The notes below the pieces were generated by a model. The model was given only the letters and a program-made list of their open reading frames with translations. It did no database searches and was not told where the DNA came from. A stretch of DNA of 64,000 nucleotides. It comes from Branchiostoma floridae (taxonomy: Eukaryota > Chordata > Leptocardii > Amphioxiformes > Branchiostomatidae). The translations under genes and the position numbers were made by a program. Location of the stretch: NCBI RefSeq assembly GCF_000003815.2, contig NC_049983.1, forward strand, positions 1,848,715 through 1,912,714. The letters are read 5' to 3'. This document shows, piece after piece, positions 1-11,905 of the stretch (position 1 is the stretch's first letter; the number at the start of each line of letters is the position of its first letter).

Positions 1-282
1 TTCTACAGGGGGCTCGGATGGATTAACAGATGGATTTTGAGATTACGTTTAAAAGTCAGGAGAGAGGAACTAAGGTTCTTAAGGGAGGGGGGAAGATCAT
101 TCCATATTTTAGCACACATGTATTTAACAGACATTTGGGCAAGATTCTCATTGTGTTTGACAGTGGCGGGAGGAACATCTAGATTTATCAGCTTTTAAAC
201 AAAAACTCTTAATATAGATCTAGTGAATGGTGAAAACTAGCCATGAGTAGACAAAGCTGTGTGCTGATAAGTCATTCTTTAA

Positions 283-523
283 AGGTGGACTCTCACTGCA
301 CTTGCGTCACTGCGGGGTTCGAAAGATACTCAACGAATTTCAGAGATGAAGAACGAATTGTCTTACTGTTGTGTATTTTGTCGTCTTCTAAGTCGTACTT
401 TTACGTATTATGCAATATCTAAATTATAAAGAAAAATCGGAGAAAATAACAAAACTGTGACGCAGTGAACGAACCCCGCAGTGACGCAAGCTTGACGCAA
501 GTGCAGTGAGAGTGCGCCTTTAG
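283..523. mobile_element. MITE with CTCTCACTGCACTTGCGTCA ends, copy 1
   Basis: The left end reads CTCTCACTGCACTTGCGTCA and the right end is its approximate inverse (GACGCAAGTGCAGTGAGAG). A second, diverged copy lies at about 48291-48512 inside an intron of the lectin gene, with the same internal sequence. There is no coding capacity, so this is a non-autonomous DNA element. Confidence 0.75.
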
Positions 524-1489
524 TAAATAAGCTAATGTTGTGCTGTGGGGATGATACTTCAGGACCCCAAGTGCCGGGATGTTAAACGCGTAGGCCTCTT
601 TTTCTGTTCAGGGTGGGGTTGTACATTTTCTCATATGTTGCCCTTCTAACTTGTCTTCGTTTCATTGATATATCAATTCAGATTTTCGGTTTAAAATCTG
701 GTATACAAAGATCCTTTGTCCAGTCACTGACGAAAAGTAACGGCTGCTGTCTGAAATATCTGACCGTTATCCAATTGTATCCGCTTTCTTGTCAATGGGC
801 AACCAACTATGCTTGAAAACATGTTTGTACAGTCATGTTTGTGAAAGCAACCCAAGCTGTGTCTGGCAGGTAAGTCCAAATGTTTCAGTCCTTTTTCTAA
901 TGAAGTTGTGGACACTGAGACAATGTTCTTCTAACTTACAAAACATACGGGTGGAAATGAGACAAGTTGCACAACAATCTCTTGTTGAGACCATTTTTAT
1001 TAGAGTATTCCATTGCTAAGCTATGGCTTTATGAATATTTCCAAGTGCCTGTTTTTGTCATCGTTAAATATCTTTCCTCTAATTACAGTTATGGATATAG
1101 TCTAAATAGGATGTTGTAAATTGCTCTTAGCTGGTACATACCAAATTTGTATTGAAAAGATATCGGCTCACGGTGATTTACATCATTCACCCGGACGGGA
1201 GACCTGGCGCATATGAAAGGGCATGTCACCCCGTAAGGGGCGGTATAACCCCGTCGTGTGTAAACATGTGCGATCACGTCGACCGATGATGTATGTTCGT
1301 CCGTATCTCTGTGGATCTGCCGCTACCAGCCCAAAGCTGCCTAGGCAGATCCGTGTAATGAGTTGTATCATTGTCAATAAATAAAATAAATAGAATATAT
1401 CTAATTGCAATCTACATATTAAGTATCTTTTAATAGACCATAGTTGCAGATCTTAATTCATTTGGTTAAACGTTTTTCAAATAATAAAG

Positions 1490-1635
1490 GTTTGTCCGGA
1501 ATCTGTCGGATTCCCTACGAGTTCGTACGGAGGTGGTACTTACTATTTACGGATCCCAAAAGATTGCCAACGTTTTGGCAGGTAGACAGCACAGATCTGC
1601 ACCTCCGGTAGTTTGTGCCCTTAGCTTTTTAACGT
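1490..1635. mobile_element. Partial MITE, GGGCACAACCC family
   Basis: This is only the right part of the element seen complete at 6504-6823, 32277-32612 and 62037-62364. It keeps the internal block around CTACGAGTTCGTACGGAGG and the terminal TTTGTGCCCTTAGCTT, but the left end is missing. Confidence 0.6.
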
Positions 1636-2106
1636 ACACTCTTATAAACTCCGTATTCACGAATGGAATAAAATTGGGCCAATTGTTGACCATGACAAAC
1701 TTTATGGACGACTGACCCGTTGGAATGTTATGCTGAATCTTCGTATCTTTAAACATATTAATAAATGGCTGATAACAAGTAATGTGAAGAGACCCCCAAC
1801 ATTTTGTAGGCTACACATCCCAGTTTATTGACTACAGTACCGAAATTTTCCCCAGCTTTGCACATCGTACCGAACTACACAACTAACTGTCTTCCTGTTA
1901 ACACCACCCAATGCACGTCTCCCAAAATGTCGGGAATTTCATTTGCACTGCATACAGAAAAGAAATCAAACCCAATAGCATTCATTTTAGATTAGAAGTA
2001 TCACTAGTTGATGACCTCTATGTCATTTAATGTCCACATTCGGTATCATTATCATCATTGTACTTTCCTGTATTTTTGCAATTAGCGCTCGGGCATGAGT
2101 TTACAG

Positions 2107-2186
<80 letters not shown>

Positions 2187-2350
2187 CATTATTATCATTA
2201 TTATCATTATTATCATTATTATCATTATTATCATTATTATCATTATTATCATTATTATCATTATTATCATTATTATCATTATTATCATCATCATCATCAT
2301 TATCATTATTATTATTATTATTATCATGATCATCATCAGCATCATTATTG
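2107..2350. repeat. (TTA)n / (TTATCA)n microsatellite
   Basis: About 240 bases of TTA repeats that grade into ATTATC units. Long open frames here (poly-Tyr, poly-Ile) come only from the repeat. It directly follows a retroelement-like tail (CAATTAGCGCTCGGGCATGA), which suggests that it is the 3' simple-repeat tail of an old insertion. Confidence 0.95.
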
Positions 2351-3069
2351 ACTGAAATTCAACGTTGACAAAGGTATGTTTTTAACTATATCAGCACACG
2401 TAGAGTAAACATGGCTCTTCCATTTTTCTCTGTGTAAATCTAGTTTATGTTAACTTATAGTATCTAGCTTGATTAGCAGTAAAACATAGATGAGCCAAAT
2501 TGCCTACAATAGAGTTACTAAGCAATTAAAGACGAGTAAAAGCATAAATATTGTTATTCAGACTTCTACAACTTTGTATCATAAGGGTAAAGACTTATCT
2601 GAGCATGTCACGTATTGCAGTATTAGCGAACATTTCGTATAGATGTTTTTAAAATTCAGCACCATTGCTTATATCCAGTTTACATGGTAGAGTATTTCGG
2701 GACGAATATGACATTGTGACATATATATGGCCTCCTTCGGTCAATGGTAAAAGCCTACTTGATACTAGAGTATGACAAAGAAAATGATAAACTCTGTTAG
2801 GCTGTGTTTCTCACAAGTCTGTCACCATCCTCAGGGCAATGTGCCACATATGCTTCTCAAACGTAAAGTATTGGGCCGGCGTTAACGTTGTTTGCAGCGA
2901 CACCTAGCTACAGTGTTGGATATTATTAAGAGGAAGGGGACAACCGGTCACCGAAACATCAAGTTTTGATTGTATGTAGATCCTGCTAGTGAATTTATAG
3001 AATTGTTATCCAGTGATTTTCAAACCTGACAAAATTTGTGTGGTACTCTGGATTCTCTCGATCATTCTA

Positions 3070-3615
3070 CTAACAATTGAAAAATTTACTCGATTGATGG
3101 CAATAGCCAAGTTCACCACTATCACAGTATTCTACTTCTATCCTGGTTGTATCGATACCGTATGAGTCCAGCAGGTCGTGGATGTGCTCCAGGTACCCCA
3201 CTGCGAGCGTGCGCCGACGGCTGAGGATCCAAAGCAACTCGAACTTGCCGACATACAGATTCGTGCAGGAATACACCACGCTGTAGTTGACGTAGTCCGT
3301 ATCCAGTACCAGGTAGTAGCCGCGCGGTTGCCCTGATCAAATGATAGACGAACAGAAAGTTATTCACAGAGGCTTCATACCACATGCTTCTTCACACACA
3401 CACACGCACACGCACACACACAGAGATATATGTATATATACACACACACACACACAAACGAGCATAAAAATGCTCACACACACACATACACACACACATA
3501 CACACACACACACACATATATATATATACACACACACACACATATATATATATACATACATACATACACACACTCACACAAGCGAGCATCGAAATGCTCA
3601 CACGCGCGAGCGCAG

Positions 3616-3655
<40 letters not shown>

Positions 3656-6600
3656 ACATCATATTTTATCAACATTAAATTACAAAGAAACATCAATACA
3701 GAAACTGTTGATAAGATTAACAGCTCATAATGGCAGAGTAAATTGTAACCTTACATTCGGAGAACCTAACTTCAAGGCAGGCAGGCTCATTGTTGATGGC
3801 GTTTTTTTGAAGGTAACCAATGACAGAATCAGATGTTCCATCGGGCCTGAAAGAGGAAAACAACTGTTCTGTTCAATAAGACTAGGGCTGGGTACCGGTA
3901 CAGAAAATTCAGGTCCAGGTCCGGTTCAGGTCCAGAGGATCAGGTCTAGGTCCGGTCCTGAACATGGACCTGGTTCAGCATGTGGAACTTGTGAATTGAC
4001 TGTACTCACAACAATAGTCCATTTCACTACAAAGTTTGGTGGAGTATTCGACTTATCATGGCGTTCTAAAATCCTAAAAGGCTAACAGCCACTGTACGAT
4101 TCATTGGATTCACGGCAAACCTTGGTAGAAATAACTATAAAATTTACTTTACTTTGCTCCTGTTATTTTCTTCAACTGGTAAGCAAAAGGCCAAAACGTG
4201 TGAATGCCTGATCAAGTAACCGGTTCATTTTCTAATAGGTCCAACATCCGGTCCAGCTGATTTTTCCAGGTCCGGTTATTCCGGACCGGTGTGACAGCGA
4301 TCTCGACACCCCCCCCACCCCCTATCTCGCCCTCTTTTAGCGATTTTGCCCCCCCCCCCCATCTGACCACGATACACTGGAAAAACTCTCTAAGTTCGTC
4401 TACACATGTTTTAAGAAGAGAGAAGATGCATGTAAACTATTATAGTGAATGTATAACATTTCGTTTAATATCTTTGATATCAAACTGATTGCGTTTAGCC
4501 CCAATGGGGCATGAATATGCAACAAACGTCATTGTCATTGTCATTGACATTTGTTAAATTGAGATGTGCCTAGACGTACATGATTTGGGTGTTGTTGACT
4601 TTTATACGACCATCGTCCCTCATGCTGTAGTGAGCACTGCTGCATCTGCCTTTTTGAAAGTAGGCCGGGAAATGTTCCATATCGTACCACTGTCCCAGGT
4701 ACTATATGTGAAGAAGAACACAATATTAGGCAAAAAGAAAACATGCTTGCATTTTGTAATGAGGTTCACGTTTCTATGTATTACTAAGTAGACATGCGTG
4801 AAATGCATGTTACGTAAAATGTCAATGATGATATAAACCAAGCAAGTCCGACATTGTTCTGCAAATTGACCGACGAACTCTGGACATGTGTAAGGCTTAG
4901 GTCACTATTGGAAAAGGGGCCCTGCCGGGCAGTTAACGGGCTGTTTTTCTGCACTTTCGGGCGTGACCCCTGCGTGGCCCTGTGGGACACCTTGCGGCTG
5001 CCGGGGTATTTTAAGGCCTGGTCAGCCCCTGGTTCAATTTTAACTCTGACTTAAAATGAACCAGGGACCCGCTAGTACCACCACCCCGCGACCTAATCGG
5101 GACAACACCGAGAGGGACCCCTCCGGTTGCCGGCAGTCCGGATAAATTGAGGACTGCAATTTTATGACGTCATGTTGACTTCATTGATGTATCTATTGGC
5201 AACAAAAGTCGGAAGAAACATTATCATTCTGTTATCTGTACTTGCTGTTACATTTTGTACCTTTTGGTAAGTTTTTGGGAATACCATTTTTTTCATTGTT
5301 CCAGCCAATACAATCGAATAAATGACGTCATAATTACCTCATTTTACGTTATAACAGCGACAAATTTCTACCAATCTTTTAGATATTATGTTTACATTAC
5401 TCTTTAAAAATGGTGGTCATATGATAAGTCCAGAGAATAGAGTTATAGAATGTTGAAAGGGGCGGGCATCAAAAGCCATAGACCCCCTCCCGCCCGTTCC
5501 AGATTGACCAAAAAAGCCCGGTTTGAATACTGTAAATGCATGTAAGTTCGCGGGGTTTTAATTTCGCGGTAGCGAGAAAATGGACTTTTCGCAGTGGTAT
5601 TAAGTTTGCGTCAGCACCATGCACTGTAAGTTCTTACTGCCATGCAAAAATGTTCGCGGTGGTTTTAAATTCGCGGTGAGCCGGTCACCGTGAAAACCGT
5701 GAACATTAAACCACCGCGAAAGTTTCTGCATTTACAGTAGTGTGAATTGTTAAGACTGCACATCATAAGAACAACTAGATATAATGTCCACTATTCATTT
5801 GAGGCAAAAAAAGGCAGACAAAACTTTAGTGGTAGTAATACCTTTGAAAATATTTAGTCCACCATTGATGACATAAAATGGCCGATTCGATAAAAATTAC
5901 ATACTCTTCGTAATGTGGCTACTGACTGCTATGCTATATGTCATCAACTTAGCTACGAATTCCCGAGATCAATCCGCAGTCACGTTTTAAGTAGGAAAGG
6001 GAAGTGTGTATTTCACTGGACTCTACCAACGTACATTTTCCACGAAATTTCACGAACATTGGGAATAGGTGCCAATTTTCTTTTGCGGTCATATATACTA
6101 GTATTTTGACGTTCGACTTCTTCAAACAAAATGGCCGCGCTGAATCTCAGCCTTTGTCTCCAATCAGATGCAAGGTACCTTATATTGGAAATCGCAGTAT
6201 TGTTAACACCACTGTCACATTATACACGATCTTCCGGCGTATCACTGGACGGTAGGCCATATTTAAGATCAGGGGGTTGCGCGTATTTTTCACCTAAAAA
6301 CCGTCCCTGCCACATATAAGCCTTACTTTGTACCTTGTACAATTGTTGTGCAATAAAGTTATTATTATAAGCGAGGCTCAGGTGATTGCCACATCGATTT
6401 TCGCGCAATATGATGTGAAAGGGGTATAATGAGTAAATTCAAAAGTAAAGGTGACAAATGTTCCAGTTTTTGGCGCATTTTTTAATGTGAGATATTCGCT
6501 TGCTAAAGCTAAGGGTACAACCCGCCGTAAGTGCAAATACGTGCTGTCTACGTGCCAAAACGTTGGCAATCTTTTGGGATCCGTAAGTGGTAAGTGCCGC

Positions 6601-6952
6601 CTCCGTACGAACTCGTAGGGACTCCAACGGATTTTGGAGCACTCAGACTCGCCGCAGAACTTTACGTACAGGTACTTTGTGTGCCATCGGGCTGCGGATT
6701 TGCCCCCAGTAAGTGCCAGTACGGGCGACGCGCCTGCCCTGTACAGCCTGAACGTGGCGGACGTGGCCTCCCAAAATAACGTACCAACAAATTGCACGTA
6801 TGGCGGGTTGTGCCCTTAGCTTAAGCACGACATACCTTGGTTCTGTCGAAGTTCGCCTTCAGCTGTACGTCGGGGCACGATGAAAGCCATGTAATAATTT
6901 GGGCGTTGGTGGTAGCTGTAAAAGCTATGAACGCCAAGATGAGGGTGATCAT
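3070..6952 (-). CDS. Apolipoprotein D-like lipocalin, complete, 4 coding exons
   Basis: Secreted small-hydrophobic-ligand binding protein of the lipocalin family, closest by eye to ApoD. Exons: 6952-6836, 4701-4580, 3846-3755, 3332-3070. All splice sites are GT-AG and phases 0, 2 and 1 match at each junction, giving 197 residues, a normal lipocalin length. Residues 1-17 (MITLILAFIAFTATTNA) form a signal peptide. The first conserved motif is G42-Q-W44 in YLGQWYDME, the second is TDY at 122-124 (VLDTDYVNYSVVYSC), and an SRRR stretch fits the third. Cys25 with Cys133, and Cys59 with the Cys of EVEYC, are placed like the two ApoD disulfides. The C-terminal tail adds two further Cys. Stop TAG is at 3072-3070. 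Intron 1 holds two MITEs and a foldback element, intron 2 an AGGTCC element and intron 3 a CA repeat. The family call is firm; orthology to ApoD itself is inference. Confidence 0.92.
3397..3655. repeat. (CA)n/(TA)n microsatellite in lipocalin intron 3
   Basis: Long CACACA tract broken by TATATA runs and two copies of a CGAGCATMRAAATGCTCACA spacer. Open frames of alternating Thr-His or Cys-Val here are artefacts of the repeat. Confidence 0.95.
3884..4292 (+). mobile_element. AGGTCC-rich element, copy 1
   Basis: Begins with GGGCTGGGTACCGGTACAG, continues with degenerate AGGTCCAGGTCCGGTTC units, has a unique core (GGTGGAGTATTCGACT) and ends in CCGGACCGGT. Five other copies lie in the window: about 14325-14590 and 27860-28262 inverted, and 24712-25137, 31804-32045 and 62887-62946 direct. 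No protein is encoded, so it is probably a non-autonomous transposon. Confidence 0.8.
5528..5739. mobile_element. Foldback MITE with TACTGTAAATGCA ends, copy 1
   Basis: Flanked by TACTGTAAATGCA and its inverse TGCATTTACAGTA. Inside are inverted runs of TTCGCGGTGG and CCACCGCGAA. A full second copy lies at 50310-50521 and a fragment at 8173-8270. It is predicted to fold into one long hairpin. Confidence 0.85.
6209..6430. mobile_element. MITE with CTGTCACATT ends, copy 1
   Basis: Left end (ACTGTCACATTATACACGAT) and right end (GATGTGAAAGGGGTATAAT) match, in inverted order, the element at about 26429-26657 in the esterase gene. The core includes TTATTGCACAACAATT-type sequence and CCGTCCCTGCCACATATAAG. 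It lies in lipocalin intron 1. Confidence 0.7.
6504..6823. mobile_element. MITE, GGGCACAACCC family, full copy
   Basis: Inverted ends TAAAGCTAAGGGTACAACCC and GGGTTGTGCCCTTAGCTTA enclose about 300 bases shared with 32277-32612 and 62037-62364. Its right end stops about 12 bases from the 5' splice site of lipocalin exon 1 (donor GT at 6835-6834). Open frames inside recur between copies but stay open on both strands, so I treat them as non-coding. Confidence 0.85.
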
Positions 6953-7369
6953 ACTTCCTATTCACTGGCGTCGCCTGGGAAAAGTTTGTATTATTACTCA
7001 AATATTAGATATGATAATGCTGCAAAGAATTCACCTTGGTACATTATTACAGGAAGTAAGGACGCTATTTTATGTACTTCAGGCACTCCTTTGAATACAG
7101 GACCTCCATTTTACGTCCCTTGCGAAAGAGGAATGCAATCCTTTACAAAATGTCCAAACTAAGCCGTCCCAGGGATCAAACTCAGGAATTCACGGAATTG
7201 GCATGTTTTTCTCACGACCTACCTACTGGTTACCGTTTAGGATGTTACCCACAACTACAGTTACTTGAATTTTAGTTGATATTGATAAAAGACTTCACAC
7301 CCAATAATTTGGCCCAAAGATTTGGTCAGTGTACCGTATTTCTGGGTGAGGCCGAGAACTTGATATTTT

Positions 7370-8010
7370 TTCAACCCCTCGCACATGTTAGTTCAGCACC
7401 ATGTGAACTATATGCAAAACGATATGCCGTTAACCTGGAATCCAGTCTCCTTTTGGTACGGCCTGCCGTACCCTGGGAAAACGCAGACTCCTAACGAGGC
7501 ACGCAAAGTTTACCGATCCCTACAACACGCTCGCACGGGACACCCGTCGCCTAACACCCGCCGGCCCTCGAACCAGCTGGCCCCTACTAACACGAGCGAT
7601 GTTGGGGACCGGCGTAAGTGGGGCCAGCTGGTAGTGGGGCGGGTGCATAGAGGCGGGAGGGCGCGCGTTAGGCAGGGGATCGGTAACTCTTATTTGCGAC
7701 TCTTATTTGCGAAGCTTCTCGAGCAGGTTTCCCAGGGTAGGCCTGCCGTAGTTAGTGTAGGCTCTCTACGGGGCCAGTGCAGCTCTCAGCCGCCGGGGTA
7801 ATCGCTGACAACCGGAAGGATTTTCACGCTGTTAGAATTTGCCCAGCGGGAGTTAATTGCGGTGGCCGGCTAATTGTCCCTCAGCGTGAAAATCCTACCC
7901 GGTGTGACCGATTACCCCGGCGGCTGGGAGCTTCACTGGCCTCGTACTAAGCCTGCACTACGGTAGGCCGAGCCACAAGTAGGCTGGATTCCAGGTTAAT
8001 ATGTCGTGAG
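7370..8010. mobile_element. GC-rich palindromic repeat element
   Basis: The block around CAGCCGCCGGGGTAATCG at about 7785-7805 returns inverted near 7905-7925 (CGATTACCCCGGCGGCTG), and GGATTTTCACGCTG has its inverse CAGCGTGAAAATCC. Outer parts (AACCTGGAATCCAG and its inverse near 7985) also pair. A partial copy lies at 11716-11905, so it is a dispersed element. Confidence 0.65.
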
Positions 8011-8172
8011 TTAAATGACCCCTGTGTTCCCATGGGGATTTGCAAGACAAAGCTGCACATTCATATTTCGTTCCTTGCGCAAGTGCCAAAACAGTTTAGA
8101 CATTTCAAATATTGTCTTATAAAAACTGCAACTCAGGATTGTCTAGCGTATCGTAAATATCCATAATGGATT

Positions 8173-8270
8173 TCTGTAAATACAGAAACTTTCGCGGTGG
8201 TTTTATGTTCGCGGTGGCCGCTTCATATCGCGAACTCAAAACCAACGCGAACATTTCCCTTCTGTCTTCT
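8173..8270. mobile_element. Fragment of TACTGTAAATGCA foldback family
   Basis: CTGTAAATACAGAAACTTTC followed by TTCGCGGTGG units and inverted CGCGAAC units; shorter and more diverged than the copies at 5528-5739 and 50310-50521. Confidence 0.6.
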
Positions 8271-8503
8271 GCCCGTGCCACCTACGGCACTTAATGTATG
8301 ATGAAACGTTTGAGATAATACTTGCCACGAATAATTACCAAGACACATTTTAGTTAGCATTCATTCATTTCTACATACCACCTACTGTATAACACTATAA
8401 AAGTATCCCTGTAGTACTACGTATTCAGAGGGTAGATACGGTTTGATCACGCCTGCAGTGTCAAAAGTAACCAAAAGTTCTCTCCGTTTGTAACGTACTT
8501 TTT

Positions 8504-8699
8504 CATAATTCCACCAGGTGCTATTATACCGCCACCTCATAAACGTTGTTATAGAGGCCTTCTCAAGATTGTCTTCAATATCTGAATGTCTGAATTGTAT
8601 TAAAAGAAATTTAACATTCGGTGTTCAAGACAATTTTGGGAAGACCTCTTAACTAACGTTTTTTGAGGTGGCGGTATTATGGCACCTGGTGGAATTATG
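8504..8699. mobile_element. MITE with CATAATTCCACCAGGTG ends, copy 1
   Basis: CATAATTCCACCAGGTGCTA at the left and CACCTGGTGGAATTATG at the right form inverted ends, with paired internal blocks TACCGCCACCTCA and TGAGGTGGCGGTA. A second copy with the same internal sequence lies at 62622-62831, in the intron of the right-hand lectin gene. Confidence 0.85.
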
Positions 8700-10839
8700 A
8701 TTATGTTAACACCCTTGCCGAGTAACCAGTGTTTTCTTCGATGTAGCAAACGATACATCGTCAATGTTGACGTCTCTTTGAAGAAAATAAGTTTTCGTGA
8801 CAATTTACAATGTACCATTGACAATATAGCACGTATCTAATTTGAATATTCCCACGACACCCCCACATCTGGTGATCATCACGAGACTTACAAATACGTG
8901 TAACATACTAGTACCTGCTCTATTCTTTACACATATAGGATTTGCTACTGAAGCAGAAAAGTCAACTTTACGTCTCAACATAAAAAGACAGTAAGCGTCA
9001 TCTGTAACCTGAAAAGCGTTTTGGTTTTCGTACGGAATGTGCATACCATCTGACGGCATGTGTAGACTGAGTACATGTCTGGGTGGCCATACAAGTTATT
9101 GTGTCCTATATATCTGTATAGGTCAAAACCTGATCATTTTCGTTTTATGCTTCTCTCAAACTTCGTTCTATAAACCACAAGCGTATAAAATGAAAACTAT
9201 GCCATGCATAGTCGATCCAGGACGTTTTCAAATATTGATTTGGGGACATTACTGGATTTTTAAACAAACCGTTTTCGTGAGCATTTTATATTGTTATAAC
9301 TTTGGACAAAAATGCGCACACAATCACAGTCAATTCATTTTAGTGGAAACCAAGGAATCAATGTTGAATGTGTACTACTACACATCGCTAAGGCCTTACC
9401 TGAGAGTTTACTTGTTGTGCCTTCTTCCTCGGAATACAGAGGTCAAAAGAGACCGTGTGATGTGTTTATGTAGAGGTATGTCAGCTGTATTATTCAGGTG
9501 TTACCCATTTGGTTACAGGGGTGTTTTAGTTTACAGCTACGTATTGTAGGAATTCGGCGGGCTGTAAATATGTTGTATCTAAAAATCTCCATTCAGATTG
9601 AAATTTGCAATTTGTTGTGTTACTTTCTTTCCACATTTCCAACATCGGTATACAACGCAATGGCAAACCACAAGAAGTCTCCTAATTTTTGGTAGCCTAT
9701 CCATTTGGTCAGTCATGGCTGATAAATCAAGTGGTTTGGCATGTCGTCTGTACTCCGTTGCGAAATGATGCACGTTCTTTTTTTTCGCGGTAGCTGTTTT
9801 TATCATGGATGTAATAATTTCAGATTTCACCCCTACGCCCTCCGGTATCCAAGCAGATATTGGGTTATGTGCATGTCCACAGCTTTAATAGACCCACTTT
9901 TTACAATCGTGTGCGTCTCAGGTATCCACTGAAAAGCTGAGTGGTTGTTTTCATTTGGTGTCGTTCGATATGTTAGCCTTTAAGCAAGTTTTTGGTATAA
10001 GCTGATGTGATGTGTTCTGTTTGCAATATAAACACCAAGTCATACACCACAGAAAACATCACAACCGACATAAACCATAATTCAGTTGTCACAGAGTATG
10101 TTACCTACGGTCACTTGTTTATATTCGAAAACATTCCCACGACAAAACAAAGTCGTTTTCGTGCGCCGTGAACATCACTGTTTAGTGTTACTGTAGTGTT
10201 AACTTATTACTGTTGATTAAGTAGTGTGTTTCCAATGTTATTGTATACGAAATCTTTTCGTTGGTGTGCCTTGCAAAAAAAAAGTTTTGTATGTGTGCAT
10301 TTGTTTGTGTCCTTGGAGTCATGCTGCATGAAGAATGTGTTTTTGGATCATCAGGTAATAAAAAGAAATGGTAATGCAAATAGGGGCGGGTAGATGATGG
10401 TCTGATGATTGGGGCCCTTGTTACCTCCATGAAGATGGAGGTATTGTTACCATACTGTTTTTACCCTGGAGTTAATGTGGGAAATATTTCAAGAACCGAT
10501 GGAAGGTTTGCAATGGTTTTCGGTGGGTTGGTAAGGGTGGGAATGGTGATGGTGCAAGTTGATTTTGCACCACCTGTTGGTTGACATTGGTACTGCAGCA
10601 ACACATTTTGTGTTATATCTTTGCACCTGGACTTGCTATTTTGCTGATTTTTATGTGGCAGGTAGGTGTAGAGCGGACGTTGATTTTCTGTGAATTTCAG
10701 CCTTGTAGCTTTTTTTTAAGGATCAGCAGGAGTGTTTCATTTTTCGATGTTTGTGTGTTGCTCGAATAACTTAAGAACCTGTGGGTGGGTTGCGATGGTA
10801 TTTGTATGCTGGTTAGCTAGGTGTTGTGATGGTTTTCGG

Positions 10840-11440
10840 TAGCGTGGGAATTTTTGAAAGCTGGGGCTTTACGGCGCTGTATGTTAATAAAGGATCGTGC
10901 GAGCACGATGATATTTGGCACATGGGTCGGGGGTGGTAGCTTGACACTCAGGTTGGATTTTGGGCCTCCTGGTGTTTGAACTTGACATTGCAGGTGACAT
11001 GGGGGGGGGGCATTTTTGGCGCTGTATGTCCGGAACGATACGCGAGATTGCAACGATTTTTGGTGCATGGGTGGGGGGTTGTTGCTTGTTGCTTAGGATT
11101 GACTTTGAGCTTTGTCGTGTTTGAACTTGACACTGCAGGTCGAATTTTGTGTCCGGGAGGGGCTTTTCCAGAGTTGTATTTTCTGAACGGATGGTGTGAG
11201 CGCAATGATATTTGGCACATGTGTTGGCGGTGGCTGCCTAATTCTCAATTTTGATTTTGGCGCTGTTGATGCTTGAACTTGACATTCCAATTTACCTTTT
11301 ATGCGGGTTCGGCGCGTGCGCTGTATCTCCAGAACGCAAGGTGCCATTGCGTTGTTATTTGGTAGATATGTTGGTGCTAGTGTCCTGGTGGTCAGGTATG
11401 AATTTCTATCTCCTAGTGTTCGAACTTGACACTGTAGGCT
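10840..11440. repeat. Diverged tandem repeat, about 120-base units
   Basis: Repeated blocks of the type TGATATTTGGCACATGGGT, then a Gly/Trp-like GGTGG stretch, then GTTTGAACTTGACATTGCAGG, then a GGGC..TTT block. Units are diverged and out of frame with one another, so I do not call it coding. Confidence 0.55.
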
Positions 11441-11715
11441 GATGCTGTTTTTTTTTGTTTGTTGGGGGCAGGTCCACTAATATCTGCTTGGTTGTGAAAC
11501 AGGTGATGGTCCAGGGTTTGGGTTGATTGATAGGTCTTACTTTACATGTGTAACCGTCATCTGCTTTGCAGGGGCCTACATGTATGTCACCTTTAATGTA
11601 TAGGGTTACTTATATCCCCTGTTTAAATGGCAACAGTGCCAGATGATGATGCTGCCAGATAATGCTACAGCTCCTGCCAGATGATATCTGTTGCTGTATT
11701 GGTAAGGTATAATAT

Positions 11716-11905
11716 TTTTTCAACCCCTCGCACCATGTGAATTATATGCAAAACGATATGCCGTTAACCTGGAATCCAGTCTCCTTGTGGCACGGCCTAC
11801 CGTGGTTAGTGTAGGCTCTCTACGGGGCCAGTGCAGCTCTCAGCCGCCGGGGTAATCGCTCACACCCGGTAGGATTTTCACGCGGTTAGAATTTGCCCAG
11901 TAAGG
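11716..11905. mobile_element. Partial copy of the 7370-8010 element
   Basis: Shares CAACCCCTCGCACCATGTGA, ATATGCCGTTAACCTGGAAT and the CAGCCGCCGGGGTAATCGCT block with the left element, but lacks its central part and right half. Confidence 0.7.

Larger units (their letters stand above)
1..3069. other. Lipocalin 3' flank, repeat-rich, no gene recognised
   Basis: I see no exon with recognisable protein similarity here. The stretch holds one MITE copy (283-523), a partial copy of another MITE (about 1490-1635), a long TTA/ATC microsatellite (2107-2350) and otherwise AT-rich DNA. The 3' untranslated part of the minus-strand lipocalin should lie just below 3070, but I did not find a clear polyadenylation signal. 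Confidence 0.5.

Noticed and set aside
2058-2355. Poly-Tyr, poly-Ile and Met-Ile open frames
   Set aside because: Products of the TTA/ATC microsatellite.
3341-3730. Thr-His and Cys-Val repeat proteins on both strands
   Set aside because: Products of the CA microsatellite inside lipocalin intron 3.
6378-6797. Open frames similar in the three GGGCACAACCC elements (also 32276-32578 and 62070-62357)
   Set aside because: Similarity follows from DNA identity of the MITE; frames are open on both strands, differ in length between copies and have no domain.
9037-9549. 170-codon plus-strand open frame
   Set aside because: No recognisable motif, no exon-like boundaries, AT-rich composition; likely chance, though a novel protein cannot be excluded.
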